Translations under genes and position numbers: made by a program
In this document: one piece after another, positions 29,302 through 38,372 of the stretch
How the letters are laid out: every line of letters starts with the position of its first letter
Numbering within the stretch: the stretch's first letter is position 1
The notes under the pieces: model-generated
Database searches by the model: none
Told to the model about the DNA's origin: nothing
Seen by the model: the letters and a program-made list of their open reading frames with translations, nothing else
Source of the DNA: Pirellulales bacterium
Lineage (GTDB): Bacteria > Planctomycetota > Planctomycetia > Pirellulales > PALSA-1355
Reading direction: 5' to 3'
Length of the DNA stretch: 64,000 nt
Assembly (NCBI GenBank): GCA_022844125.1
Contig: JALHMI010000004.1
Span: 290,777-354,776, forward strand

Positions 29302-29607
29302 CTACCCACCGGCCAGCGCTCCGATCACCATGAATAACTCTTCGCCGCAGGCAACCTTGTCCGGCAGCGGCGCTGCAATCGGTTCGTTCGAGAGGTCTTC
29401 CTCGCAGGCAAAGAACCGCACGAATGCCCGGCGGCGTTTGGTCTCGCGATCTCGGATCGTTCCCACAAGCATCGGAAACTGCGTTTCGAGCGCGTCGAGG
29501 ACGGCGCACTGCGTGACCGGCCCTTCGATTTCCAGTGGCACCTCGCCGCCACATTTCGCCAGCAGCCGCAAGTGCGCGGGCAGCAGTACTCGAACCGTGC
29601 TTGTCAT
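29302..29607 (-). CDS. MoaD/ThiS-like small ubiquitin-fold protein
   Basis: A 101-residue protein with the beta-grasp pattern ([14 protein letters not shown] at the start, [12 protein letters not shown] in the middle, [10 protein letters not shown] at the end). The C-terminal GG is the residue pair that is activated and thiocarboxylated in MoaD/ThiS sulfur carriers. Its ATG overlaps the stop of the BNR-propeller gene (ATGA), so the two are translated together. No molybdopterin or thiamine genes are nearby, which argues for a different job, perhaps protein tagging or sulfur delivery linked to the partner. Confidence 0.82.
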   Translation of the reverse strand: MTSTVRVLLPAHLRLLAKCGGEVPLEIEGPVTQCAVLDALETQFPMLVGTIRDRETKRRRAFVRFFACEEDLSNEPIAAPLPDKVACGEELFMVIGALAGG

Positions 29608-30722
29608 GACAGCGATTGCACCTCGACGCTGAGTACTGCGGGCAAGTCGCGAACCAGCGGTATCCAGTGATCTCCGCCGTCGGGCGAACCGTACACCTGG
29701 CCGCCGGTCGTGCCGAAGTACACGCCGCACGGATCTAGCTTGTCGACGCACATTGCATTGCGCAGGACGTTGACGTAGCAATTCTTCTGGGGCAGGCCGT
29801 TGGTGAGGGCTTCCCAATCATTTCCGCCCGTGCGGCTGCGATAGACGCGCAGTTTGCCGTCTGGCGGATAATGCTCCGAGTCGCTCTTGATCGGCACGAC
29901 GTAAACTGTTTCCGGCTCGTGCGAATGAACGTCGATCGGGAAGCCGAAATCGCTGGGCAGGCTCTCGCCCACGTCGACCCAATTGTCGCCGGCGTCGTCC
30001 GAGCGCATCACGTCCCAGTGCTTCTGCATGAACAGCACGTTGGGCCGCGCGGGATGCATCGCGATGCGGTGCACGCAGTGCCCGACCGCGGCGTCGGGGT
30101 CGGGGAGCACATAAGGCGACTTCAGCCCGTTGTTGATCGGCTTCCAGCTCTTGCCGCCGTCGTCACTGCGGAAAGCGCCCGCGGCCGAGATCGCCACGAT
30201 AATCCGCTGGGGATTCGTCGGATCGAGAATGATGGTGTGCAGGCACATGCCGCCGGCGCCGGGCTGCCAGTACTTGCCCGAGCCGTGGCCGCGCAGCCCG
30301 GTGAGTTCGTGCCAGCTCTTGCCGCCATCGGTGGAACGGAACAGCGCGGCGTCTTCCACGCCGGCATACACCGTGTCAGGTTCAGAGAGCGACGGCTCGA
30401 TGTGCCAGACGCGCTTGAACTCCCAAGGATGCGGCGTGCCGTCGTACCACAGGTGTGTGCCAGTTGTGCCGTCGTAGGCGAACTTGTTATCGACGGGTTC
30501 CCAGGTCTTGCCACCGTCGTCACTGCGCTGGATGAGCTGGCCAAACCATTCGGTATGCTGCGAAGCGTACAACCGCTCGGGATTCACCGGCGAGCCCTTC
30601 ACGTGGAAGATTTCCCAGCCGGCGAAGTGCGGACCGTCGACGTGCCACTTCTCGCGCTTGGCGTCGGATGTGAGCACGAACGCCCCTTTTCTGGTGCCGA
30701 CCAACACTCGTACCTGGCTCAT
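29604..30722 (-). CDS. BNR/sialidase-like beta-propeller protein
   Basis: A 372-residue protein starting [20 protein letters not shown], without a signal peptide. It contains repeated Asp-boxes ([32 protein letters not shown]) that mark BNR propellers of the sialidase/photosystem-stability-factor class. A catalytic Tyr/Arg set of true sialidases is not evident, so enzymatic activity is doubtful. It overlaps the MoaD-like gene by 4 bp and lies 58 bp downstream of the DoxX gene. Confidence 0.85.
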   Translation of the reverse strand: MSQVRVLVGTRKGAFVLTSDAKREKWHVDGPHFAGWEIFHVKGSPVNPERLYASQHTEWFGQLIQRSDDGGKTWEPVDNKFAYDGTTGTHLWYDGTPHPWEFKRVWHIEPSLSEPDTVYAGVEDAALFRSTDGGKSWHELTGLRGHGSGKYWQPGAGGMCLHTIILDPTNPQRIIVAISAAGAFRSDDGGKSWKPINNGLKSPYVLPDPDAAVGHCVHRIAMHPARPNVLFMQKHWDVMRSDDAGDNWVDVGESLPSDFGFPIDVHSHEPETVYVVPIKSDSEHYPPDGKLRVYRSRTGGNDWEALTNGLPQKNCYVNVLRNAMCVDKLDPCGVYFGTTGGQVYGSPDGGDHWIPLVRDLPAVLSVEVQSLS

Positions 30723-30780
30723 GATGTACTCCTGCTTCGAAGTCCTAGGACGACGTGATGAATCAACGCGGTCGACGAGT

Positions 30781-31179
30781 TTACTTCCGCCACGGCACGA
30801 GGACGCGCAGGCGCGGCTCCCGCAGGTAGAGGCCCAGCCAGAGGATGACGGCAATCAGCACGGGCGACCAGAACATGCCATCGCCCGCGGCGACGTGCGT
30901 GGCCGTGGCTCCGCCGAGGTAACCGACGAGGATGATTGCTCCCAGTACGGCTGTTTGCGGGACCAGATACAGGATCGTTCCAGTCAGCTCAGCTAAGCCG
31001 ATGGGCACAATCGTATTTGGATCATAGCCGCCCTCGCCAAGTCCCTTGACGACCGCTTCGCTCTGGCTGAGCTTCATCGTTGCGCTCATGAGTAGCAACA
31101 GGCAGGGCAGAATGCTAAGCACCCAGCCGATCCAAAAGGAGACTTTGTTGGGAGCCGCGGCTGGTGGTTCCGTGGACAT
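30781..31179 (-). CDS. DoxX-like membrane protein
   Basis: A 132-residue protein with four predicted membrane helices (about 12-33, 58-78, 80-95 and 102-120) and the pattern of DoxX-like proteins (SATMKLSQS after helix 1, [14 protein letters not shown] in helix 2). It is 25 bp downstream of an SRPBCC gene on the same strand, and DoxX-like and SRPBCC genes are frequent operon partners. The role of the family is not settled; redox or quinone handling at the membrane has been proposed. Confidence 0.85.
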   Translation of the reverse strand: MSTEPPAAAPNKVSFWIGWVLSILPCLLLLMSATMKLSQSEAVVKGLGEGGYDPNTIVPIGLAELTGTILYLVPQTAVLGAIILVGYLGGATATHVAAGDGMFWSPVLIAVILWLGLYLREPRLRVLVPWRK

Positions 31180-31204
31180 GGAGTTGTTTCCTTGCTTCCA
31201 AAAG

Positions 31205-31807
31205 TTACTGGGCCGGTTTCTGTTCGACGATCTGCTGGATGCTCGTCAATCCCTCATCGAACTGCGCGCCAACCATCGCATCCATGTCGATCACCAGGTG
31301 CAGCGCCTTGCCAAGAAAGCTGTTCGGCCCCTCCATCGACCAGGTCATCAGCGTGCCGCCATCCTCGGGCTTGAACGTGAAGTTCGTGTCGCAAGTGTTC
31401 GCCATCGGCTTGATGAACTCGAGCTTGAGCTTCACGCGTTCGCTGGGCTTGCTCTCGACGATCTCCATCTGGCCTGAGCCGACTTCGTCGTTACCCTCCC
31501 AGGCGAACTTCGCGCCTTCGCCAGCCTCTGCACCCGAGTACGTGTTCTTGGCGTTCGGGTCGAGCTTGGCCCAGGGGGACCAGGCCTGCCAGTTGCGGAA
31601 GTCGTTCACTTGCGCGAAGACAGCCTCCGGTGGGGCTGCCATCTTTCGTGAACGCTCCAGGCGGAACGTATCGGGTTGCATTTCGATCATGCCCACCAGC
31701 GCGATCAGAAACACAAAGATCATCGCCAGCACGATCAGCAGGGCAGTGATCAGCGGACTTCTACGTTTAGTTTGAACAGGCGCGGCATCGGCAACTTGCG
31801 GTTCCAT
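31205..31807 (-). CDS. Membrane-anchored SRPBCC (polyketide-cyclase-like) protein
   Basis: A 200-residue protein. One N-terminal membrane helix (about 18-42, LLIVLAMIFVFLIALVGMI) is followed by an SRPBCC/START-like ligand-binding domain (FRLERSRKMAAPPEAVFAQV, then FRNWQAWSPWAKLDP). The membrane anchor distinguishes it from the two soluble SRPBCC proteins upstream. The ATG at 31807 follows a GTATGCCATG context without a Shine-Dalgarno. Ligand unknown. Confidence 0.87.
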   Translation of the reverse strand: MEPQVADAAPVQTKRRSPLITALLIVLAMIFVFLIALVGMIEMQPDTFRLERSRKMAAPPEAVFAQVNDFRNWQAWSPWAKLDPNAKNTYSGAEAGEGAKFAWEGNDEVGSGQMEIVESKPSERVKLKLEFIKPMANTCDTNFTFKPEDGGTLMTWSMEGPNSFLGKALHLVIDMDAMVGAQFDEGLTSIQQIVEQKPAQ

Positions 31808-32073
31808 GGCATACCCCTGTGTGTGAGTTGGTGAAGGTGTGAAGCATCGCTCCGCTGGGCCGCCATCGTTGTTATAGCAGCGCCGTGAGCAGCGATGCGA
31901 GCCGTTCGAACCGGTCGTTCCAGCGGCCCTCGATCCCCGACGCCGGCGCACCGTCTGGCTCCGATCGGACGGCAGGCCGGAGGTGCGATAGCCATGGTAG
32001 TAACTCACTCCGGGGCGAGTGATCTTGCAGTTCGATAGTCGCTGCCGCTGGGGGCCGCTTTCGCTGCCGCTTG

Positions 32074-32556
32074 TCACGGCTTGTCGCGATCTTTTTTCCG
32101 CTGCGCCAGAAGCTGTTCGGTGATCTTGCGAATCCGCTGGAGGCCGTATTCCCAGCCGATGCCCGCATTGCCGCGCACGTCCGCCGGAATTAGCCCCAGG
32201 GCTCGGTGCAACACCCGAAGCCGCGTGTGATTGTTTTCCGCCATGAGTCGGTATTGGATGTGGTTGGTCGCCGGGTAGGACATGAACATCGGCCCGACGA
32301 TCTCGATCAGGGCCGGCGGCTTGATCACCTGCACATGTCCCCACAAGTGCCCGCGGTTGTCTCCCAGATCGCGAAACCAGCGTCCGCCGGGCCAGGCCTC
32401 CAGCACGAAGGGCATCGGCGTTCCGTCGGGCATCTGGCTTTCCGGGCCGAGTTCGGCGAGCACCGATTCCCAGACGATGTCTGGCGAGGCTTCGATCAGG
32501 ATGTCTTTCTCGATCTGAAAAGTTTGAATCGCGTCTTCGAGGTCTTGCGTGGCCAT
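32074..32556 (-). CDS. SRPBCC (AHSA1-type) protein
   Basis: A 160-residue soluble domain of the START/AHSA1 superfamily (IEKDILIEASPDIVWESV at the start, WPGGRWFRDLGDNRGHLWGH and the KPPALIEIVGP strand). It is closely similar along its length to the next protein upstream (WPGGRWFRDLG, WGHIQVLKPPAL), so the two arose by tandem duplication. It ends in a lysine-rich tail. Probably binds a small hydrophobic ligand; which one is not known. Confidence 0.87.
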   Translation of the reverse strand: MATQDLEDAIQTFQIEKDILIEASPDIVWESVLAELGPESQMPDGTPMPFVLEAWPGGRWFRDLGDNRGHLWGHVQVIKPPALIEIVGPMFMSYPATNHIQYRLMAENNHTRLRVLHRALGLIPADVRGNAGIGWEYGLQRIRKITEQLLAQRKKDRDKP

Positions 32557-32615
32557 GGCGGAGATTCCTGTAATTCGTGTGTTCAGTTTCTGTTTTACTG
32601 AGGCAGCATGATCGC

Positions 32616-33074
32616 TTACTTTGCCCCACGCGATTCGGCCAGCCGGCGAATCGTTGAAAGCTCATGCGCCCAGCCGCCGGGCATACCGTCGCGATGCTCA
32701 GGCAAAATTGCGCCGATCGCGCGGTGCCTGAGCACGAGCCGCGTCTTGTCGCTTTCCACGGTTACGCGATACGACAGGTGATTCAGCGATGGATACGACA
32801 TGCACAACGGGCCGCAGATTTCCAGCAACGCGGGTGGCTTGAGCACTTGGATGTGCCCCCAGAAGTGCCCCAGGCCTGGCCCGAGATCGCGAAACCAGCG
32901 TCCGCCCGGCCACGGCTCGATCTTCATTGGCAGTGGCGACTCGGGACCGGTTGCATTCTCGGGCCCAAGCTGTTCGAGGATCGCTTCAAACACAATCTCG
33001 GGCGGCGCGGCGATCAGCTCCACTTTCAGGATGTCCAGCGTCTCGAGGGGATCGACTTCGGCAAAAGTGATCAT
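32616..33074 (-). CDS. SRPBCC (AHSA1-type) protein coupled to ArsR regulator
   Basis: A 152-residue AHSA1-type protein (VELIAAPPEIVFEAIL, WPGGRWFRDLGPGLGHFWGH, ICGPLCMSYP). Its ATG overlaps the ArsR gene's stop by one base (TGATG at 33072-33076), a strong sign of coupled translation. ArsR-SRPBCC pairs are widespread in bacteria; the regulator is thought to respond to the ligand of its partner or to the same stress. Confidence 0.88.
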   Translation of the reverse strand: MITFAEVDPLETLDILKVELIAAPPEIVFEAILEQLGPENATGPESPLPMKIEPWPGGRWFRDLGPGLGHFWGHIQVLKPPALLEICGPLCMSYPSLNHLSYRVTVESDKTRLVLRHRAIGAILPEHRDGMPGGWAHELSTIRRLAESRGAK

Positions 33075-33448
33075 CAGTTATTCTCCGAACCGGCGAACTT
33101 GGAACGTTCGCGTGCTACGCGCTCGGCACGCTCCTTGATGCGGCGCATCTGGTGCGTCCAGAACCGCTCATAGTGTTTCACCCAATCGTGCACCGGCTTC
33201 AGCGGCTGGGCATTCAGTTCATAAAACCGCTGCTTGCCTTCTTGTCGGACTGACACGAGGCCGACCTTGCGCAGCACGCCCAAGTGCTTGGAGACCGCCG
33301 GTTGCGGCAGCTTGAGCCGGTTGACGATCTCGCCGACCGCTTGAGGCTCTCCGCCGGCCAGGAACTCGATGATCTGGCGACGTCGCGGCTCGGCGATGGC
33401 GTTGAAGGCGTCGGTGGTGGTGGCTGCACGTGGCATGTGGTTCATCAT
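33074..33448 (-). CDS. ArsR-family winged-helix regulator
   Basis: A 124-residue regulator (MPRAATTTDAFNAIAEPRRRQIIEFLAGG, then LPQPAVSKHLGVLRKVGLVSVRQEGKQ for the recognition helix and wing, followed by KPVHDWVKHYERFW). It lacks the Cys metal-binding sites of arsenic sensors and belongs to the group that partners with SRPBCC proteins. Two ATGs lie at the start (33448 and 33445) and a third at 33436; which is used is unclear. It heads the operon that continues leftward. Confidence 0.92.
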   Translation of the reverse strand: MMNHMPRAATTTDAFNAIAEPRRRQIIEFLAGGEPQAVGEIVNRLKLPQPAVSKHLGVLRKVGLVSVRQEGKQRFYELNAQPLKPVHDWVKHYERFWTHQMRRIKERAERVARERSKFAGSENN

Positions 33449-33521
33449 ATGCCTATAACGGAATATATCAAGCGCGGCTGGAGTTTTTTTTCCGAGAGGG
33501 AATCATCCACAGAAAAGAGGG

Positions 33522-35030
33522 CTATTCGTCGCGCTTAAATTTGCCTTTGCCGCGCGCCTTTTTCTGCGCGACGACCTGCGGCTTTGCTTCCGGGATCTGG
33601 CTTAGGATCGCACGCAGCTCGCTCACTACCTCGGGCTGCTCCGCAGCCAGGTTGCGTGACTCGCCCGGATCGACCTGGTAGTCGTACAGCTCCAACTCGG
33701 CGGTGTCGGCCATGGCGCCGGGCACTTTCCATTCGACCAGCCGATGGCGGTCCGTCCGGACTGCGCGACCGATCAGGGGGCGGCCTTCGTTAGTACGGGG
33801 GTAGGCATGAAACACGGCCGGCTTGGTTTGTGCAGCCGGATTCTTGAGCAGCGCAACCGCGCTTATGCCGTCGAGCTTCTGTGCGGTCGGCTGCGGCAGG
33901 CCGGCGAGCTGGCAGAGCGTGGGAAACACGTCGACGGATTCGACGACGCTCGGCACGCGTTGCCCCGCGGCTGCTTGCTGCGGCGCGGCGATGATCAGCG
34001 GAACCCGTGCGGCCTGTTCGTAGTTGGTGTGTTTGCACCACTGGCCGTGATCGCCTAGATGCCAGCCGTGGTCTCCCCACAGCACGATCACGGTGTTGGG
34101 CGCGAGGTCCAGCCGATCGAGTTCATCGATCACGCGGCCGACCTGGGCGTCGGTGTAGCTGGTCGCGGCGTAGTAGCCATGGATCAACGTGCGCTGCAGA
34201 TCGTCCGGTAACGGACCATCCTTGGGGATGCCGCGATAGTTGCGTAGCTCACCCCAGTTTGTCGGCGCATACGACGGTGCGCCATCGGGCGGAGTTTGCC
34301 GCGAGGCCGCTTTGAAAACCTCAGGATCGAAAGCGTCCCAGTATTTTTCTGGCGCACAGAACGGCAGGTGTGGCTTCACAAAGCCCACGGCCAGGAAGAA
34401 CGGTTCCTTGCGCTCGGCCGCCGCTTGCAGGCGTTTCACGGCTTCGTCGGCCACCGCGCCATCGGGATACGCATTGTCCGCCACGTCGGCCTTTTCGTAG
34501 GCAACGCCCTTGGCGTTAGCATCCTGGCTTTTTTCAGGCCGATTTTCCCCAGACGCGTAGTTGTTCGCGCTGCTCCGCCAGTGCGGCACGGACCAGCTTT
34601 GGGCGTCGTCCTGATTGCCGTGCCCCACGTGAAAGACCTTGCCCAGCGCCTCGGTGCGATAGCCATGCTGCTTGAAGTGCTGCGGCAGCGTCACCGCATT
34701 CGGAACCGCGCGGCGAAAGTTCGTCGCCAGGTCATAGATGCCGATCGTCTGCGAGCGAAGGCCCACGAGCAGCGCATTCCGCGACGGCGAGCATACGGCT
34801 TGATTACAGTATGCCTTTTCGAACAGCGTGCCCCGCGCAGCCAGGCGATCGATGTTGGGCGTCTTGGCCAAAGCGTCGCCATAGCAACCGAGTGCGGGCT
34901 TCAGGTCGTCGACGCAGATCAAGAGCACATGGGGACGCTCACCCGCCGCGGCACTCAAATGCGAGCCACAAGTGAAATGAACCACAAACGCGACCAGTAG
35001 CGGACTCATGCGGGCAAGGCGCTGAATCAT
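33522..35030 (-). CDS. Secreted sulfatase (iduronate-2-sulfatase-like)
   Basis: A 502-residue enzyme with a signal peptide (1-28). The alkaline-phosphatase-fold core starts with VLLICVDDLKPALGCYG, where the two Asp (41, 42) bind calcium. The formylglycine signature CSPSR (Cys 80) follows, and later LWGDHGWHLGDHGQWCKH holds further metal and substrate residues. It resembles the S1_7 iduronate-sulfatase group abundant in planctomycetes, which live on sulfated algal polysaccharides. The C-terminal 13 residues are Lys/Arg-rich. Maturation needs a separate sulfatase-modifying enzyme, not present in the window. Confidence 0.93.
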   Translation of the reverse strand: MIQRLARMSPLLVAFVVHFTCGSHLSAAAGERPHVLLICVDDLKPALGCYGDALAKTPNIDRLAARGTLFEKAYCNQAVCSPSRNALLVGLRSQTIGIYDLATNFRRAVPNAVTLPQHFKQHGYRTEALGKVFHVGHGNQDDAQSWSVPHWRSSANNYASGENRPEKSQDANAKGVAYEKADVADNAYPDGAVADEAVKRLQAAAERKEPFFLAVGFVKPHLPFCAPEKYWDAFDPEVFKAASRQTPPDGAPSYAPTNWGELRNYRGIPKDGPLPDDLQRTLIHGYYAATSYTDAQVGRVIDELDRLDLAPNTVIVLWGDHGWHLGDHGQWCKHTNYEQAARVPLIIAAPQQAAAGQRVPSVVESVDVFPTLCQLAGLPQPTAQKLDGISAVALLKNPAAQTKPAVFHAYPRTNEGRPLIGRAVRTDRHRLVEWKVPGAMADTAELELYDYQVDPGESRNLAAEQPEVVSELRAILSQIPEAKPQVVAQKKARGKGKFKRDE

Positions 35031-35166
35031 CGGCGGTGAATTCCCGAGGACGGCGAAGGTGGAATGACCTGCTCGATTGTACTATCGGAAACCTGGTGAC
35101 AGCAGTCCGAACAATCGCCCGTGATATCCGGCATCTGCCATTCTTGGTTGCCGCAGCCGGAACGCG

Positions 35167-35853
35167 TCAACCCAAGGCTCGACGAAGCGGACAACTGGCG
35201 TCCGGCGATTCATCGCGTCGATAACGGGAGAAAAGTTCCTTCGACCGCGCGGCCAGCATGCGCCGCGCTTCGCGGCGCTGACCTTTCACGCGGGCGATCT
35301 TCATCGAGTCGTAAGCCGTGGTTTGATGTCGCATCCAGGCGATCACCGCAGCTTCGGCGCGGCGCTCGACGGGGATCCGCTTGGTTCGGGCGACGGTACC
35401 ACTGCCGACCGGTGTGGCGTGATCCGAAACGGCCTGCGCCAGGCGCTCCGAGAGCTGTGCATGCCGGGGATGAAAGTTAAGAAACGCCAGCACCGCGCCG
35501 CGAAAGTCTTCGACATACTCTGCCTGAACCTTCTCGCGACGCGCTGCGCCCGCCTGCAGACGCTTGGCATACGCCTCGGTTGCGCGTTCGGCTGCCAGCG
35601 CTTCGCGAATGGTCGCCACCGTAATGGCTGCCGCCCAGACGCCGTGCGAGAAAGTTTTGCCGCGGCGCTTGGACTGCATTACCCAGTGTGGGCCGGCTGC
35701 TTTGACGCGCCGCGTCAGGGCCGCGTCACCCGGCTCCAGCAGCGTCCAGCCCGCGGGAACCGGCAGCAGTTTGCCGTCGGCGGAGCGGACGCTGCTGGGC
35801 GCCGGGGCAGGGGAGACGGGAACCGTGGCGGGATTGCTGGACGTGCGGGGCAT
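35167..35853 (-). CDS. DUF2293 domain protein
   Basis: A 228-residue protein. A Pro/Ser-rich N-terminus precedes the DUF2293 domain. The domain's conserved part is FLNFHPRHAQLSERLAQAV, VGSGTVARTKRIPVERRAEAAV and WMRHQTTAYDSM. Many Arg and Lys in the C-terminal half (RVKGQRREARRML) suggest nucleic-acid contact, but the family has no assigned function. It diverges from the M41-like gene across 95 bp. Confidence 0.85.
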   Translation of the reverse strand: MPRTSSNPATVPVSPAPAPSSVRSADGKLLPVPAGWTLLEPGDAALTRRVKAAGPHWVMQSKRRGKTFSHGVWAAAITVATIREALAAERATEAYAKRLQAGAARREKVQAEYVEDFRGAVLAFLNFHPRHAQLSERLAQAVSDHATPVGSGTVARTKRIPVERRAEAAVIAWMRHQTTAYDSMKIARVKGQRREARRMLAARSKELFSRYRRDESPDASCPLRRALG

Positions 35854-35948
35854 TTGCGCTGGCTCGAATCGGGATTGTCGAATTGATCTGTAATCGACAT
35901 CTTAGAAACTTCCCGTGCAGTTTTTAACCGCCGACGCTCAACGCGACG

Positions 35949-36437
35949 ATGCCGGCCATGTCCGAACTTACCGCCTATCACGAAGCGGGCCATGCGCTCG
36001 TGGCCCTGCTGCTCGGCGGCGAGGTGCGGCTGGTAACGATCGAGCCGGACCATGACGATGGGCCGGCTCGCTTTGGCGACACCCAAGTTCTGTGGCGGCG
36101 CAGCCGAGATGGCGAGCGGCAGTTCGCGGCCAAGGCCGTGCAGGTCTGCCTGGCCGGCCCTGTCGCCGAAATGATCTACTCCGGCGAGCCGATTCATCCG
36201 GGCTATGTGCCGGAGTGGGCGGGCGACTGGCGTGACGCCTGGGAGGCGGCCGCCCCGCTGCATGCCGACGAGCGAAAGCGGCTGGCATTTCTGGAACAGA
36301 CTTGCAAGCGACTTCATGAGTTACTGCGGGCCGACAATACCTGGGCAGCGCTCGCCGATCTGGCCGACAACCTGCTGGCACATGAAACGCTCGAGTGGGA
36401 ACAGGTCGAGGAGATTGTGGGGCAGTGGTTGGGTTAG
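35949..36437 (+). CDS. Orphan M41 (FtsH-like) peptidase domain protein
   Basis: A 162-residue protein with a zinc peptidase site: AYHEAGHALVALLLGG near the N-terminus (HEAGH) and, about 90 residues on, the GDWRDAWEA stretch that probably supplies the Asp third ligand. This matches the peptidase half of FtsH without the AAA+ domain or membrane helices. The start at MPAMSEL or, nine bases later, MSEL is uncertain. Without an unfoldase it may cut small or pre-unfolded substrates, or pair with a partner in trans. No neighbour suggests its target. Confidence 0.75.
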   Translation: MPAMSELTAYHEAGHALVALLLGGEVRLVTIEPDHDDGPARFGDTQVLWRRSRDGERQFAAKAVQVCLAGPVAEMIYSGEPIHPGYVPEWAGDWRDAWEAAAPLHADERKRLAFLEQTCKRLHELLRADNTWAALADLADNLLAHETLEWEQVEEIVGQWLG

Positions 36438-36468
36438 GGAAAAAGCCGTCGCGATGCGAAAACACGAA

Positions 36469-36504
36469 CGCCGAGGAGTCGTCAATATCGACAACCCCTC
36501 GGCG
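36469..36504. terminator. Bidirectional hairpin between convergent genes
   Basis: An 8-bp stem CGCCGAGG/CCTCGGCG (36469-36476 with 36497-36504) encloses an inner 4-bp GTCG/CGAC stem. It sits in the 102-bp gap between the M41-like gene and the deaminase gene, which converge. There is no T-tract. Confidence 0.5.
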
Positions 36505-36539
36505 CGCGATGATCAGACGCAGTCTCTAAGCGGCGGCGA

Positions 36540-37253
36540 CTAGTAATCCACCTTGTCGGTCCGCTCGGAGTATTCTTTCCACACTTCGACGGCCTCGGGA
36601 CGCAGCAGGCTTTGCCCTGAGATCGCGCGCTCGGCAGGCGGCTTGGCGAGCTGCTCGTAAATGAACGCGTCGTCAAAATTGCCGTACTTCTTCGAGTCGG
36701 CCACGACCGCTCCATAGACGATGCCGTCCAGGTCAGCCCAGTAGGCAGTCGCCATGCACATCGGACAAGGCTCCGACGAGGTGTACATGACACAGCCCTT
36801 CAGCTTGCAAGATTTCAGCAGGGCGCAGGCCTGGCGAATGGCATGCATCTCGCCGTGCCAGGTCGGATCGTTCTGAGCAACGACGTGGTTGACGCCGTCA
36901 GAGAGCACCGTTCCGTCCGGCGCCACGATCACGGCGCCAAAGGCTCCGCCAGTCTTGTATTCCACACCCGCCTTGCGCGAGTTGGCGATCGCCCGGCGCA
37001 TGAACTCCTCGTGCTTTTCGCGCGGGAAGCGAGCCAGGATCTCTTCGCGGGTGAAACGCGGCTTAGGGCGGTCTGAATCGCTCAGGTTCTTTTGGATCGG
37101 CAGGGCGGCCAGCTTCGGAGCGACTTCGTCCTTCGCCGGTTCTGCCTGGGAGTTGGTTGCATACCACAAGCAGCCAAGCGCCACGAGCGCACAGGCCACG
37201 AGGCCAATCGCGATCCGGCCCTTGCGGGCACAACACGCAGTTGCGCATTTCAT
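36540..37253 (-). CDS. Membrane-anchored nucleoside/cytidine deaminase-like protein
   Basis: A 237-residue protein. The start at MKCATACCARKGRI gives an N-terminal hydrophobic segment (about 12-32), either an uncleaved anchor or a signal peptide. The remainder is a zinc deaminase domain with THP-type ligands: WHGEMHAI (His plus catalytic Glu) and SEPCPMCMA (two Cys). The sequence around these (GAFGAVIV, TSSEPCPMC, GAVVADSKKYG) is closest to guanine-deaminase/tRNA-adenosine-deaminase relatives. Such enzymes are normally cytoplasmic, so an exported or membrane-tethered copy is unusual. Confidence 0.85.
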   Translation of the reverse strand: MKCATACCARKGRIAIGLVACALVALGCLWYATNSQAEPAKDEVAPKLAALPIQKNLSDSDRPKPRFTREEILARFPREKHEEFMRRAIANSRKAGVEYKTGGAFGAVIVAPDGTVLSDGVNHVVAQNDPTWHGEMHAIRQACALLKSCKLKGCVMYTSSEPCPMCMATAYWADLDGIVYGAVVADSKKYGNFDDAFIYEQLAKPPAERAISGQSLLRPEAVEVWKEYSERTDKVDY

Positions 37254-37566
37254 GTTTCGGTTTCCTTGAACATTGATATGAGGAGGGCCGCAAACATTGC
37301 GGCGCGAGCACAAGATTCGACTCGCAGATTCCGCCCGCTGAAAGCCTAGGTCGGAGCCGAGACACTCCGGCAATTGCTTGAGAGGTGAACAGACGCCGTC
37401 GCGTTTTCTTCCGAGAAATCGCGGCAGAGAAGCAGAAATTCAGGTAACGATTGTGACGCCCGTGGCGTCGCGTGGCTGGGGGCGGCTACTTCGGCCAGGC
37501 AGCGAGCGAAATCGAGGTGCAAGACATGGTCTTCGAGGTGACGTTCCTGGCATTCGAACTCAAATA

Positions 37567-37959
37567 CTACCACGGGTCGAAGCAATCGTAGTTGTGCTGC
37601 CGAATGATCAGTCCATCGCGGAACGTGAGGAACACGCCGAACCGGGCAAGCATATCATCACCCGCCGACAGTGTGCCGAGCGGAATGGCCAGCGTGCCGG
37701 TCCACTGGACTTCCAGTGCGACGCGATCCCCTTCGCTCACGTGGTTCACGATCACGTACCGCTGAGCCGCCATGATCGTCTTCCCGCGTTCCGCGCCCTC
37801 ACGCAACTCGGCAAGTGACCGTCTCGCGCCATCGGGCACAAGGCGGTTCGGGAACTCTTCCTGGATCACATCGGCAGCCAGATAGCTGAGTGCGGTGTCG
37901 ATGTCACCACTTTCCAGAGCCGCGAGGTAAGCACTCGCGCGTGCAAGATTATCCGCCAT
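37567..37959 (-). CDS. NTF2-like (SnoaL/ketosteroid-isomerase-fold) protein
   Basis: A 130-residue protein with the cone-shaped NTF2-fold pattern: ARASAYLAALESGDIDTALSYLAADV at the start and RDGLIIRQHNYDCFDPW at the end. Such domains bind or isomerise small molecules; the substrate cannot be deduced. It stands alone on the minus strand. Confidence 0.85.
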   Translation of the reverse strand: MADNLARASAYLAALESGDIDTALSYLAADVIQEEFPNRLVPDGARRSLAELREGAERGKTIMAAQRYVIVNHVSEGDRVALEVQWTGTLAIPLGTLSAGDDMLARFGVFLTFRDGLIIRQHNYDCFDPW

Positions 37960-38372
37960 GGGCTTTACCCCCTGAACCAATAAAACATGCCGGCAGACTC
38001 GTACTCGAGTCTCTCGGCATTGTAGTGGTTTTACAAGTGAACCGTGCGGTCGGTTCATTCGCACGGCCAGCAGCGCCAACAGGTCTATCGCGCCCCGATC
38101 CCACCGTGGCGGGCTCCGGCACGGGCTCGAGCGGCAGATCGCCCGGAAACAGACACAGGTGCGACTCTGCCCTTGGGTCACATTCGAGGAGCAAGATCGA
38201 TCCCCGGGGTTTCGACGCGACTTCATTGCACGCAGGGTACGATGAATTGGCCGGAGAATATGCGTGGCGATTGAGCGGCATTCGGGCAATTGCGCTCTCA
38301 TGCGACGACGTTGCAATCTGGCGAGATTCTGACGATTGCGCGAAGGGATCGACGCAAGTTCGGGAGCGAAAC
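37960..38372. other. Intergenic stretch
   Basis: About 410 bp without a gene I can support; frames here are antisense to, or continue into, the transporter gene. It may contain the promoter of the NTF2-like gene and the 3' end of the transporter transcript. Confidence 0.4.
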
